In this document: positions 14,593-22,034 of the stretch, piece after piece
Layout of the letters: each line of letters starts with the position of its first letter
How positions within the stretch are numbered: the first letter of the stretch is position 1
Source of the DNA: Streptomyces asiaticus
GTDB taxonomy: Bacteria; Actinomycetota; Actinomycetes; Streptomycetales; Streptomycetaceae
DNA: 64,000 nucleotides
Assembly (NCBI RefSeq): GCF_018138715.1
Contig: NZ_JAGSHX010000006.1
Span: 2,852,001-2,916,000, forward strand
Direction of reading: 5' to 3'
Program-made: the position numbers and the translations under genes
The notes under the pieces: generated by a model
What the model saw: only the letters and a program-made list of their open reading frames with translations
Told to the model about the DNA's origin: nothing
Databases searched by the model: none

Positions 14593-15303
14593 TTAGATGC
14601 GGGTGAGGGGGCCGTACGCCTCGATGGCGTGCGCCAACGTGCGACTGTCCTCATCGGGAAACTCGGTCTCGTCGATGTTCATCGTCGCGCGGACCACACC
14701 GCTCACCCGACGGAGGCGCCACACGTCGCCGTCTTGGTCCTTGTACTTCGCACCCAAGTCGTACGTCACACCGTCGATGACCTCGACGTCGGCGTCCGTC
14801 ACGCGCTCCACGCTGTGTGACATGCAGTCGCCGTAGCCGGACACGTTCACGGTGTAGGGGTAGTCGTGGTCGCCCGGGTAGACCGCCACGAGCGGGCCGA
14901 TCCGACCGGTGCGCGCCCCCGGGCTCTCGTACTCGGGGTCGTTCTCCCGCGTGATCCGGACCATGTCACCGACGACCAGGGGGCGGGGCTCTTCCGCCGG
15001 GGCCTCCATGGCGTCCAGCGCGGCGAGGATGGCATCAGCGTCCCCTCGGAAGACAGACAGTCGGTGCTCCTGGTCCCCGTCGGTGCGCAGCGGGTACCGG
15101 TGATCGTAGATCGCTCGCGCCACCACATCGCGGCGGGGGTCGGTGGGAACGAGGGTCAGCCGGTCCGCTCCGACCGGGTACTCCTTGCCGTCCGCGTCCT
15201 CAACGACGTACCACTTTGAGTAGCCCATATGCGGACCACCCGCGACGGTGGCCGTCTTGTCGTCGTGCTGGACCTTGTCCCCGACCTTGAACGTGTCCGT
15301 CAT
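14593..15303 (-). CDS. phiSA1p31-related protein
   Basis: A 236-residue protein starting MTDTFKVGDKVQHDDK after GGAGGAGAGC. The N-terminal third is a small barrel; the middle has LVVGDMVRITREND; the C-terminal ~60 residues (VIDGVTYDLGAKYKDQDGDVW ... AIEAYGPLTRI) match what I recall as the phiSA1p31-related domain of Streptomyces and their phages. The 20488-21036 protein ends with a related domain. Function unknown. Confidence 0.6.
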   Translation of the reverse strand: MTDTFKVGDKVQHDDKTATVAGGPHMGYSKWYVVEDADGKEYPVGADRLTLVPTDPRRDVVARAIYDHRYPLRTDGDQEHRLSVFRGDADAILAALDAMEAPAEEPRPLVVGDMVRITRENDPEYESPGARTGRIGPLVAVYPGDHDYPYTVNVSGYGDCMSHSVERVTDADVEVIDGVTYDLGAKYKDQDGDVWRLRRVSGVVRATMNIDETEFPDEDSRTLAHAIEAYGPLTRI

Positions 15304-15329
15304 GCTCTCCTCCGTGAATGCCAAGCGAA

Positions 15330-15358
15330 AGCCCCCGCGTCGTCGTTGCGCGGGGGCT
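15330..15358 (-). terminator. Intrinsic terminator-like hairpin
   Basis: Stem AGCCCCCGCG / CGCGGGGGCT followed on the minus strand by TTTCG, between the 15375-15644 gene and the phiSA1p31-related gene. Confidence 0.55.
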
Positions 15359-15374
15359 GGTGTGGGGGTGGCCG

Positions 15375-15644
15375 TTACTCGGTCGGTGCGTCGCCGATGA
15401 CGACGACGTGTTCGGCACCGATGGTCTGCGGCGAGAGGGTCTTGCGCCCGGAGACGCCCGACTCACGACCCGTCGGCCGAACCTTCAGCTTCGGCACCAC
15501 TCGGCCGCTGCTCTTGTCGCTCATCGTCTCCAGGACGATGGCCTCTGTGTTCCGTACGCGGTTCCCACGGCGCGTCGGGAATGCGATCAGCCGGCCGGGA
15601 CGGATCTCCGCTCCGGTGAAGTCGGTCAAAGGCGTCTTGCTCAT
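15375..15644 (-). CDS. Small hypothetical phage protein, basic beta-rich
   Basis: An 89-residue ORF starting MSKTPLTDFTGAEIRPGRLI, with an ATGA overlap with the methyltransferase C-terminal ORF. EIRPGRLIAFPTRRGNR then KLKVRPTGRESGVSG suggests a small beta barrel. Unknown function. Confidence 0.55.
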   Translation of the reverse strand: MSKTPLTDFTGAEIRPGRLIAFPTRRGNRVRNTEAIVLETMSDKSSGRVVPKLKVRPTGRESGVSGRKTLSPQTIGAEHVVVIGDAPTE

Positions 15645-16447
15645 GTGCTCTCCTCTGTTGCGTCCGTGAGTGCTTTGCGTAGCTCGGCTCTGAGAAAGCC
15701 GAACGCGTGGTGTGCTTGCTGTGGGCAGACGCCATTGCCGATACGGGCGATCTGCTCTTCGCGCGTGAGGTCCGGGACGTCGGTCACCCAGCCGTCGGGG
15801 AGGCCCATCATCCATTCGCAGAACTTCGGGGCGAGCTTCAATCCACCCCGAGGACCGCGCATCAGCGGGACTGGCGCCTGACGGCCCATGAAGACTTCCC
15901 ACCGGTACACACAGGCTGCGAACGGCCCCCACCACTCGGCCGGGGTGTGCGGTCCGTCGTCCGCCACGTCGTCCGGGTCGACGTTGAGGAGGAAGACGAC
16001 CTCGTCTTCCAGCGTCGGCCCGTGGCCACCAGCCTTGCGCTTGTCGGGGTGCTGTGCGCTGCCGTTCGATGCCAGATTCGCCGTCGGGGTCTTGAACAGC
16101 TTCTCCGCCTTCTCCCGCGGGAAGAGACGGGCGATGGCCGTCACCAGATCGTCCCCGCCGGATCCCTCTCGGCTCCGCTTGGCGAAGTCAGGCCCGCGGG
16201 TTGCGTCACTGACCGTCGGGCTCGGAAGGTGTGGCGTAGCAGAACCACCGGTCGCGATGGTGCGGAGCCCCGATGTCGGAAGCTCGTAGAGACATCCACG
16301 CAGCGCTGTACCCGATCTCGTGAAGCGATCGGAGCACCGCGCTTTGTCCCCGATTTCGGAGTGCTCCCACGTTCTCCAGGTAGACGTGTCGGGGTCGTAG
16401 AACCCGTATGCCGTCGGCGATGTCGAACCAGATGCCGCTTCGCTCAC
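15641..16447 (-). CDS. C-terminal part of a split cytosine DNA methyltransferase
   Basis: Up to 268 residues; the true start is uncertain. The last ~90 residues (KFCEWMMGLPDGWVTDVPDL and IARIGNGVCPQQAHHAF) match the end of phage C5 methyltransferases, including the closing GNGVxPQQA motif. Upstream is an LPSPTVSDATRG segment typical of the variable target-recognition part. It lies in the +1 frame relative to the catalytic ORF and overlaps it by 242 nt. Either a re-initiated second subunit, a programmed frameshift, or a broken gene. Confidence 0.5.
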   Translation of the reverse strand: MSEAASGSTSPTAYGFYDPDTSTWRTWEHSEIGDKARCSDRFTRSGTALRGCLYELPTSGLRTIATGGSATPHLPSPTVSDATRGPDFAKRSREGSGGDDLVTAIARLFPREKAEKLFKTPTANLASNGSAQHPDKRKAGGHGPTLEDEVVFLLNVDPDDVADDGPHTPAEWWGPFAACVYRWEVFMGRQAPVPLMRGPRGGLKLAPKFCEWMMGLPDGWVTDVPDLTREEQIARIGNGVCPQQAHHAFGFLRAELRKALTDATEEST

Positions 16448-16709
16448 CCTTGATTCCCTCTCGCTTTCCGGCGTTGCTGATGTCCTGGCAAGGGAAGCCA
16501 GCCGTGATGGTGTCGATGCCCTCGCCCAGCAGCGCGCCCCAGTTCTGGTAGCGGACGTCGCCGATGTTGGGGGCGTCCGGGAATCGGTGCGCCATGACCT
16601 TGCACGCTGCCCCGTGGACTTCCGCCACGACGGTGACTTTGTCGCCCGTCAGGGCTTCGACCGCGATACCCAGTCCGCCATATCCGGCGCAGAGTTCGAG
16701 AATCGGCAT
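16206..16709 (-). CDS. Cytosine-5 DNA methyltransferase, catalytic N-terminal part
   Basis: A 167-residue ORF with C5 methyltransferase motifs in order: ELCAGYGGLGIAVEAL (I, AdoMet binding), AGFPCQDISNAG (IV, catalytic Cys), VYLENVGALRNRG (VI, ENV) and IGAPHHRDRWFCYA (VIII). It stops right after motif VIII; the target-recognition region and motifs IX-X are in the overlapping 15641-16447 ORF. A joined protein would be of normal size. Phage methylases of this type protect phage DNA from host restriction. Confidence 0.75.
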   Translation of the reverse strand: MPILELCAGYGGLGIAVEALTGDKVTVVAEVHGAACKVMAHRFPDAPNIGDVRYQNWGALLGEGIDTITAGFPCQDISNAGKREGIKGERSGIWFDIADGIRVLRPRHVYLENVGALRNRGQSAVLRSLHEIGYSAAWMSLRASDIGAPHHRDRWFCYATPSEPDGQ

Positions 16710-16713
16710 GGCG

Positions 16714-16968
16714 TCACCCGGCGTTGAAGGAGGCGAGGATGAGACCCGCGGGTCCGCGAGACTCCAGCCGCTCGACCATCAGGTTCGAGCCGTCGCGCTT
16801 GAAGCCTTCGAAGTCCGGGTCCCAGCGTTTCGAACCGTCGCCACGGCAGAACTCGGTCCCGCTCGTCGCGATCTTCAGCGCTGTCGATTCGTCGCCCGCG
16901 CGAACCACGATCGCGTCGTACTCGTCGTAGTCGTGGCGGTCCGTGCGGGACACCAGGTAAAGCGCCAT
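16714..16968 (-). CDS. Small hypothetical phage protein
   Basis: An 84-residue ORF, MALYLVSRTDRHDYDEYDAI, after GGAGGAGAAC. RTDRHDYDEYDAIVVRAGDE resembles small phage proteins with an alpha/beta fold. Located directly upstream of the methyltransferase. Unknown function. Confidence 0.55.
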   Translation of the reverse strand: MALYLVSRTDRHDYDEYDAIVVRAGDESTALKIATSGTEFCRGDGSKRWDPDFEGFKRDGSNLMVERLESRGPAGLILASFNAG

Positions 16969-17001
16969 GTTCTCTCCTCCGTGTGCGTAGACTCGTGAGT
17001 G

Positions 17002-17044
17002 CGCCCCGGGCCCCTCCGCCCTCACTGCGGAAGGAACCGGGGCG
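17002..17044 (-). terminator. Terminator-like hairpin
   Basis: Stem CGCCCCGG / CCGGGGCG immediately past the stop of the gp3-like gene, with further pairing in the loop. Confidence 0.45.
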
Positions 17045-17059
17045 TTTCTGCGGGGTGGA

Positions 17060-17812
17060 TCAGGCGGCGTCGGCCAGCGTCTTAGTGGCCTCGTAGGCTC
17101 CGAGAACCTTCACGACGGGGCGATTGAACGACACGTCGCGGCCCGCCTTGGTGGTGTAGCTGACGTTCTCGATGCTCAGCGTCGCCCGCACCGGGCTGCC
17201 CTGGACGCTCACCTTGTCGTCGGCGTCGTACTCACGGCCGGATGCCTTGTCCACGTCCTCCAGGACGGTGTGAAGGGTCTTGACCAGCTCCCAACTTCCC
17301 GAGTTGAAGCGGAAGAGGCCCAGGTGCGGAGCGTCGGCGAGCTTGAACTGAATGTCGATGCTGGGCTTCGGCCCGCGACCGCTCTTAGCCTTGTCCTTGC
17401 GGTCCTGAAGCAGGGGCGGGCAGCCGCACTTCTGGCCCTTGTCCTCCTCCGGGCTCAGGTACTCCACGCCGTCGCAGTGGTGGACGAGGCCCGTCATGCC
17501 GAAGAGCTTCATCGAGGCGTCGATCTTGTCGGAGGACTCGATGACGATCTCAACCGACGACGCGTCGGTCAGCACCTCGATGTTGTCCTCCTTGTCGGTG
17601 TCCCACTCGGCCGCCTCGCCACCCATCAGGCGCGAGATCTCGTCGGCCACTACCGGGTCACCGGTGGTGACGCGCCACTCGGACAGCGCTTCCGGCTGCT
17701 TCCCGACGAGCCGGCCGGACCGGAAGCGGCCCACGAAGTCGTCGGAGAAGGTGCGCTCCTTGGGCTTGCTGTCGGGGTCGGTCTCCCAGATCTTCCGGAT
17801 GTTGTTCGCCAT
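17060..17812 (-). CDS. phiC31 gp3-like protein, candidate recombination directionality factor
   Basis: A 250-residue protein starting MANNIRKIWETDPDSKPKER. Segments such as FVGRFRSGRLVGKQPEALSE, WRVTTGDP, GQKCGCPPLLQDRKDKA, GRGPKPSID and LGLFRFNSGSWELV resemble, from memory, the phiC31 gp3 family. phiC31 gp3 binds the serine integrase and switches it from integration to excision. The prophage has a large serine integrase, which makes that role plausible; gp3-like proteins may have additional lytic functions. The gene is preceded by a GTTATGGGGC promoter element and an operator-like palindrome (17969-17990). Confidence 0.6.
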   Translation of the reverse strand: MANNIRKIWETDPDSKPKERTFSDDFVGRFRSGRLVGKQPEALSEWRVTTGDPVVADEISRLMGGEAAEWDTDKEDNIEVLTDASSVEIVIESSDKIDASMKLFGMTGLVHHCDGVEYLSPEEDKGQKCGCPPLLQDRKDKAKSGRGPKPSIDIQFKLADAPHLGLFRFNSGSWELVKTLHTVLEDVDKASGREYDADDKVSVQGSPVRATLSIENVSYTTKAGRDVSFNRPVVKVLGAYEATKTLADAA

Positions 17813-17914
17813 ATGCGTGAATGCCTCTCGTAGGTGGCGTGTGCTTGAGCGCAGCAAGAGAGGGCAGGTGCCTCGCGTGAGTGACGCGGGGTCCTGCCCT
17901 CTTCCTCTGCCTTA

Positions 17915-17943
17915 GTTATGGGGCGCGGAGGCCCGGAAATCTT
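17915..17943 (-). promoter_or_regulatory. GTTATGGGGC-class promoter element upstream of the gp3-like gene
   Basis: Minus strand AAGATT, 17 nt, CATAAC, about 100 nt upstream of the 17812 start. The repressor-like palindrome at 17969-17990 sits directly upstream of the -35, a suitable place to silence an excision gene in the lysogen. Confidence 0.6.
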
Positions 17944-17961
17944 GGCCTCGGTCGAAGATCT

Positions 17962-18261
17962 TTAGTCGGTGCGCAAAACGTTTTGCGCACGCTCCAGCTC
18001 GGCGCGGAGCTGCTGAAGCTTCCGCTCATAGTGCTCCACGGCGTCGGCCCCGAAGGCGGCTTCCTCCGCCGCGCGACGTCGGGCGGAGAGCCAGGCGAGA
18101 CGGTAGCGGTCTGCCATGTCTGCCTCGCGGTCGTACAGGCTCCGGAACATCTCGTAGAGGTCACCCGCATGCTCTCGAAGACGATCGCTCTCCGCCAAGC
18201 TCGCCTTCAGCCGCGCGATCTCCGCGTTTCGCGCCTCTACCATCGCGGCCCAGTCAGCCAC
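17962..18261 (-). CDS. Small coiled-coil phage protein ending in the operator palindrome
   Basis: A 99-residue ORF from GTG at 18261, supported by GGGAGG five nt upstream; an in-frame ATG at 18276 is the alternative. Nearly all helical: ARNAEIARLKASLAESDRL and ERKLQQLRAELERAQ. The last codons (AQNVLRTD, then stop) are encoded by the palindrome at 17969-17990, so coding and operator sequence share the same DNA. Unknown function. Confidence 0.55.
   Translation of the reverse strand: MADWAAMVEARNAEIARLKASLAESDRLREHAGDLYEMFRSLYDREADMADRYRLAWLSARRRAAEEAAFGADAVEHYERKLQQLRAELERAQNVLRTD
17969..17990. promoter_or_regulatory. Dispersed operator-like palindrome, copy 4
   Basis: Perfect 22-bp palindrome with core GCGCAAAACGTTTTGCGC, inside the last codons of the 17962-18261 gene and directly upstream of the promoter element for the gp3-like gene. 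Confidence 0.65.
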
Positions 18262-18553
18262 GGCGCCTCCCGTCATGGTCCCCGACGAACACGGACAGCG
18301 ACCGCCACTTCTCGCGCATCTCCGCCTGCGTGGCCGCAGACCGGTGCGCACGGCGGCAGGCGTCGACTACGGCGTCTGCCATGTCGTCGAAGCCGTGCTC
18401 AAGCACGTACTTCTCCGCCACCTGGCGGGACGCGAATCGAGTCCGCTCGCGGATCTCCACCTTGAAGCCGACGCCGTACACTTCGCGCACCCGGTAGAAC
18501 CATCCGCCAGGCAGCTCCGGGGCGCCGGCCAGGACGAGCTGTTCCATGGTCAT
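18254..18553 (-). CDS. Small hypothetical phage protein
   Basis: A 99-residue ORF starting MTMEQLVLAGAPELPGG, with an ATGA overlap. GWFYRVREVYGVGFKVEIRE suggests a beta sheet and RQVAEKYVLEHGFDDMADAV a helix. Unknown function. Confidence 0.5.
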   Translation of the reverse strand: MTMEQLVLAGAPELPGGWFYRVREVYGVGFKVEIRERTRFASRQVAEKYVLEHGFDDMADAVVDACRRAHRSAATQAEMREKWRSLSVFVGDHDGRRRG

Positions 18554-18750
18554 GCGCCACCACCCCGCGCCACACCGAGCATGGCCATCAGCCACGACTG
18601 CGCGATCTGCTCGGCGGCCGTCGGCGACCAGCCGCGCCTTTCCAAATCCATCCGCATGCCGTCGGCCGCATCGAAAAATGCGGTCATGACCTCGGCAGCC
18701 TGCATGACGTCGAGGCTCAGTTGCCGCGGATCGAACGGATTCTGTGTCAT
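18550..18750 (-). CDS. Small helical phage protein
   Basis: A 66-residue ORF, MTQNPFDPRQLSLDVM, with ATGA and TGATG overlaps on its two sides. Helical, with RRGWSPTAAEQIAQSWLMA. Unknown function. Confidence 0.5.
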   Translation of the reverse strand: MTQNPFDPRQLSLDVMQAAEVMTAFFDAADGMRMDLERRGWSPTAAEQIAQSWLMAMLGVARGGGA

Positions 18751-19064
18751 CAGCCCCACTCCTCTTCCGAGTAGTCACGCGCCATCTCTTCGCGGTGCCA
18801 CTCGCGGACCGCCTCCAGGGCCTCCGCCGTCGTGTCGAACTGGTGCATCCGGTGCGGGCCGAGGACGTAGCTGTAGACCTCCACGGAATTGATGCCGAAC
18901 GGCTCGCCGTCGCGACGGTCGAAGTAGTTCGTGAAGTGCAGCCCGATGTAGCCCTCGCTGCTCTTACAGTGGCCCACGTCGTCGTTGTCGAAGTAGTGCG
19001 TGTACGCCTCATCGAGAAGGCGCTGAAGCTCCTCCAGCTCAGTCGCCTCACGGACGCTGATCAT
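18750..19064 (-). CDS. Hypothetical phage protein
   Basis: A 104-residue ORF starting MISVREATELEELQRLL. FTNYFDRRDGEPFGINSVEV and LGPHRMHQFDTTAEALEAV give an alpha/beta protein with an acidic C-terminus (YSEEEWG). Translationally coupled to both neighbours. Unknown function. Confidence 0.55.
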   Translation of the reverse strand: MISVREATELEELQRLLDEAYTHYFDNDDVGHCKSSEGYIGLHFTNYFDRRDGEPFGINSVEVYSYVLGPHRMHQFDTTAEALEAVREWHREEMARDYSEEEWG

Positions 19065-19225
19065 CAGACCCCCTCCAGATACTCAGCCACTCGCGTGACG
19101 TCGGCCACCGACGGTGGCTCGGCCCAGTCGGTCTCGCCCAGCAGTTGCACGGCCAGGCGGAAGAGGTCGATGCGGTCGGCGATGCCTTCGGCCTTGGTGG
19201 GCTCGCCGATGTCGATCTGTGTCAT
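19064..19225 (-). CDS. Small hypothetical phage protein
   Basis: A 53-residue ORF, MTQIDIGEPTKAEGIAD, with an ATGA overlap with the preceding gene. Helical; ends DVTRVAEYLEGV. Unknown function. Confidence 0.5.
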   Translation of the reverse strand: MTQIDIGEPTKAEGIADRIDLFRLAVQLLGETDWAEPPSVADVTRVAEYLEGV

Positions 19226-19434
19226 GAGGTCACCTCCGAGTCGATGAAGTCTGCGGCGTACCACAGGCCAACCGCTTCGTCTTCGGACAGCCCTGACTCA
19301 GGACCGATGTTGCGGATCTCCTCCGCCAGCGCATGCGCGTGCTCGTTCAGCAGGTTGGTGACGATCCGCGTCGCCACTGCGGGGCTGTATCCGTAGTCCT
19401 TCAGCACGTGTTCCACGACATGCCGCGTGCTCAC
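19222..19434 (-). CDS. Small hypothetical phage protein
   Basis: A 70-residue ORF starting MSTRHVVEHVLKDYGY (GTG start at 19434), helical, with ATGA overlaps on each side. Ends in an acidic segment (SEDEAVGLWYAADFID). Unknown function. Confidence 0.5.
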   Translation of the reverse strand: MSTRHVVEHVLKDYGYSPAVATRIVTNLLNEHAHALAEEIRNIGPESGLSEDEAVGLWYAADFIDSEVTS

Positions 19435-19952
19435 TCGTCCACCTTCGTCCGGTTCGGGTTGGCCACGGTGGTGGGGGCGTTGAGTGCGTCGTGGAGTAGA
19501 TCAGCCGCCCACCCATACTCGACGCCGCTCAGGACTTCCTGTGCAGCCTCGGACCACGCATCTGCCCGGCTGTTGAGTTCGGTCAGCACCGCACGAACGC
19601 GCTCGATGGTGGCGCTAGTCCGCACAACCTCCGCCCAGTTGTCCTCTCGCTTCAACTGGGCGTAATACAGCTCAGCGCGGAGACGGGCGTTATCGGCACC
19701 GAGAGCTTCGGCGGCTACCCGGTATCCACCCATGTCGATGACCTTCTGTTCCGCGTCGGCTGCGCGACCCTGCCAACGCTTGGCCTCGCACTCCCAATAT
19801 GACTGGACCGATGCTGCCCGTGCGCTGACCTCTTCGTCCGCCACGGACATAGCGGCGTCAGCTTCGGGGTACCACTCGTATGCCCACTCAGGTCCCGCGT
19901 CGTAGGCAGCCGCCATCGCAGCCGCGTAACGCTCGCGTCGCTCGTCGCTCAC
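19431..19952 (-). CDS. RRERYAAAM-family phage protein, paralogue 1
   Basis: A 173-residue protein from GTG at 19952. The N-terminus DERRERYAAAMAAAYDAGPE, followed by a VADEE stretch, is shared with the proteins at 19949-20491 and 23485-23976. Behind it is a coiled-coil and helical part (DNARLRAELYYAQLK, ATIERVRAVLTELNSRAD). Such proteins are common and uncharacterised in Streptomyces and their phages. Confidence 0.6.
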   Translation of the reverse strand: MSDERRERYAAAMAAAYDAGPEWAYEWYPEADAAMSVADEEVSARAASVQSYWECEAKRWQGRAADAEQKVIDMGGYRVAAEALGADNARLRAELYYAQLKREDNWAEVVRTSATIERVRAVLTELNSRADAWSEAAQEVLSGVEYGWAADLLHDALNAPTTVANPNRTKVDE

Positions 19953-20491
19953 GCCCCTGCCTCCCGTGCGATGTCGTCGATGGACCGGATGAGCGCCGAC
20001 GTCGACGCCCCGCCGTTTCGGATGTTGGAGCGGATTCGACCGAGGGCATCGCGGAGACGGGCGTTCTCGCCTTGCAGGTCGAATATCCACTGTCCCCGCT
20101 GCTGGTGCTTGTCCCAGATGGCACGGTGAGCGGCCTTGGTGGAGTCCAGCTCAGCGCGGAGACGGGCGTTCTCCTCCGTCAGCCGGGCCACCTCTTCGCC
20201 TGCCTGTATGCAGTGTTCGTCATGCGCGGTGCGCGCCTCTTCGTCCGCCACGGCCATGACTGCCGTGGTCAGATCGTCCAGGACGTCGGGGTCGAGCTGC
20301 CAGTTCGCGCGCAGCGCTGCCGCGTAGCGTTCACGCCGGTCGTCAGGCCCGCATTCACCCACACCGCCCGGGGCGTTACAGCCGGGGCAGTTGTCGGGGC
20401 ACTCGCGCCGGTCATCGGCGGGGACCACACACCGAGGCGTGCAACCGTCGCCCGCAGGGTGGTTGTGGTACTCCTCGGGTCGTTCGCTCAT
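19949..20491 (-). CDS. RRERYAAAL-family phage protein with Cys-rich N-terminus, paralogue 2
   Basis: A 180-residue protein starting MSERPEEYHNHPAGDG. The first ~45 residues contain several cysteines (CTPRC, CPDNCPGCN), a possible zinc-binding head. Then DDRRERYAAALRANWQLDPD and AVMAVADEE, the shared domain, then a coiled coil (LTEENARLRAELDSTKAAH). ATGA overlap with the phiSA1p31-related gene. Unknown function. Confidence 0.6.
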   Translation of the reverse strand: MSERPEEYHNHPAGDGCTPRCVVPADDRRECPDNCPGCNAPGGVGECGPDDRRERYAAALRANWQLDPDVLDDLTTAVMAVADEEARTAHDEHCIQAGEEVARLTEENARLRAELDSTKAAHRAIWDKHQQRGQWIFDLQGENARLRDALGRIRSNIRNGGASTSALIRSIDDIAREAGA

Positions 20492-21036
20492 CCCTCCACC
20501 TTCCACAGCGGGCCGAAGGTGTCCACGTACCGCCCGAACGAGTAGCCGCTCGCCACCCCGTTAACTGCGTAGGTCAACACGCCACTTTCGCGCGCGTTGA
20601 TGGGCATTCTCGTCAGGGTCACGCGGTCCCCCTCCCGATCCACGTACGTCGCGCCCACCTCGTAGGCGGTTCCGTCGTACTCGAACGTCTCGACCGCCGG
20701 AGCGGGAGGCTGGTAGTTGGTGAGGTAGCGCTGCTTCCCGACGTACTGGGAACCAGTGTCGTCCTGGACCACCCACCATGCGCCCGCCCCGTCGTTAAAC
20801 GGACCAGCCAGCAGGGTGACGAACTCGCCGTCGACCGTGACCGTACCGCCCACCTCGAACTCGGGGGCGGGACGCTTCATCGTGCTGCCCAGGGCGGTGC
20901 GGTGCTCCGTTCCTCCCTCACGGCGCAGCACGTAGAACGGCTGGTAGGCGCCGTTGAACGGCCCCGCCACGACCACGTACCGCGTGGGGTCGTCGCCTGC
21001 CAATACGACGTCATCGGCCTTGAAGATCTCGCTCAT
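20488..21036 (-). CDS. phiSA1p31-related protein, second copy
   Basis: A 182-residue protein of two or three repeated small barrel units: KADDVVLAGDDPTRYVVVAG, then EVGGTVTVDGEFVTLLAG. The C-terminal domain (YDGTAYEVGATYVDREGDRV ... VDTFGPLWKVEG) is similar to the end of the 14593-15303 protein. Probably a diverged paralogue. Function unknown. Confidence 0.6.
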   Translation of the reverse strand: MSEIFKADDVVLAGDDPTRYVVVAGPFNGAYQPFYVLRREGGTEHRTALGSTMKRPAPEFEVGGTVTVDGEFVTLLAGPFNDGAGAWWVVQDDTGSQYVGKQRYLTNYQPPAPAVETFEYDGTAYEVGATYVDREGDRVTLTRMPINARESGVLTYAVNGVASGYSFGRYVDTFGPLWKVEG

Positions 21037-21461
21037 GCCGCCACCTCCGGGTCAATCTCGTCCGCTGCTGCGTTGCAGTCGCTCATGTGGTCGTCGGTGT
21101 AGTCGCGGAGCCGCTCAGAGTTGCGGATGCGCTCCGCGTTCAGGTGCGACACAGCCCGGTGGTGTGCGTCGATGGCGTCGAGAAGAGCCAGGGAGTGAAA
21201 GCCCTCCGGCTCCTCGCACGCAGCGTCGATGATGGCCTGCCGCGCACCCAGTACCTCGGCCAGCGCCACCACCACGTCCCGGCCCATCTCCGGGCAGTCC
21301 TCCGCGGCATGGCCGGTGCGCATGGTCTTGCACGACGTGGGCGGGTGCTGGTCGCATGCGTCGCTCACGTCGTCCGTATCGACGAGGCCACACGGTGCGA
21401 GCGGACAAGGGCAGGTGGCCTCGATGTGGCCGGGGCCGTCGAAGGATCGTCCAACGTGCAT
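21033..21461 (-). CDS. Hypothetical phage protein with Cys-rich N-terminal region
   Basis: A 142-residue protein starting MHVGRSFDGPGHIEATC. Cysteines are clustered in the first ~55 residues (CPCPLAPC, CDQH, CKTM, CPEM), compatible with zinc binding; the rest is helical (LALLDAIDAHHRAVSHLN). The ATG overlaps the upstream TAA. Unknown function. Confidence 0.55.
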   Translation of the reverse strand: MHVGRSFDGPGHIEATCPCPLAPCGLVDTDDVSDACDQHPPTSCKTMRTGHAAEDCPEMGRDVVVALAEVLGARQAIIDAACEEPEGFHSLALLDAIDAHHRAVSHLNAERIRNSERLRDYTDDHMSDCNAAADEIDPEVAA

Positions 21462-21640
21462 TACGCGGTCACCTCGTCCATCTCCGCCATCAGCGCGCGG
21501 ACGTCGTCGCGGTCCATGACCACGGTGGCGATCGTCTCGCCCTTCGCGTTGCGGGTCTCCAGGTCGTACCCGTGCGCTCCGCGGGGGCGGATGGTGACCG
21601 ACGAGCCGTCGGCGGTGTGGATTGTGGTCGAGTGCTTCAC
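21461..21640 (-). CDS. Small hypothetical phage protein
   Basis: A 59-residue ORF from GTG at 21640, VKHSTTIHTADGSSVTI, a short beta-rich segment followed by a helix (DRDDVRALMAEMDEVTA). Coupled to both neighbours by overlaps. Unknown function. Confidence 0.5.
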   Translation of the reverse strand: MKHSTTIHTADGSSVTIRPRGAHGYDLETRNAKGETIATVVMDRDDVRALMAEMDEVTA

Positions 21641-21966
21641 GCTTCTGCCCCCTTGGTCTCCGCCACAAGGCGGGTTGTCTCCTCGATGAACTCGATTGCC
21701 TTCGCTGCGGTGACCTTCGTGTCCCGGGCGCCGGCCCATGGCGCACCCGTCGACGTCCAGTAGTGCGCGGGGCGGCCCTTCACGGCGCTGACCGACAAGA
21801 CCCTGTAGTCCGTGTACGTGGGCAGTCCCCACCACGCGTCGGGAATGTGGTCCGGTGTCGTCAGGACGAGTGGTTCGTTCGGCGCGAACACTCCTCGTCC
21901 TGTCTGCCGCCACCCGTGTTCTTTCAGCGCCGCCACAACGTCGGCCAGTGTTACGCGTTTCGCCAC
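21637..21966 (-). CDS. Hypothetical phage protein
   Basis: A 109-residue ORF from GTG at 21966. The N-terminus ADVVAALKEHGWRQTGRGV resembles a small winged-helix or double-stranded RNA-like fold; later PDAWWGLPTYTDYRVLSVS. A GTAGGAGCAC element lies about 18 nt upstream of the start. Unknown function. Confidence 0.5.
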   Translation of the reverse strand: MAKRVTLADVVAALKEHGWRQTGRGVFAPNEPLVLTTPDHIPDAWWGLPTYTDYRVLSVSAVKGRPAHYWTSTGAPWAGARDTKVTAAKAIEFIEETTRLVAETKGAEA

Positions 21967-21999
21967 GTCGGCTCTCCTCTCGTGTGCTCCTACGCCGAA

Positions 22000-22029
22000 A
22001 GCCCCCGGGCCTCAGAGGCTCCGGGGGCT
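22000..22029 (-). terminator. Intrinsic terminator-like hairpin
   Basis: Stem AGCCCCCGG / CCGGGGGCT followed by TTTCGGCGTAGGAGCAC on the minus strand, upstream of the 21966 start. Confidence 0.55.
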
Positions 22030-22034
22030 GGCGG

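Noticed and set aside
7981..21640. CGTGAAGCACT at the starts of the polymerase and the 21461-21640 gene, similar to the boundary motif
   Set aside because: These are coding starts (V/M-K-H) and match only part of the motif, so I did not count them.
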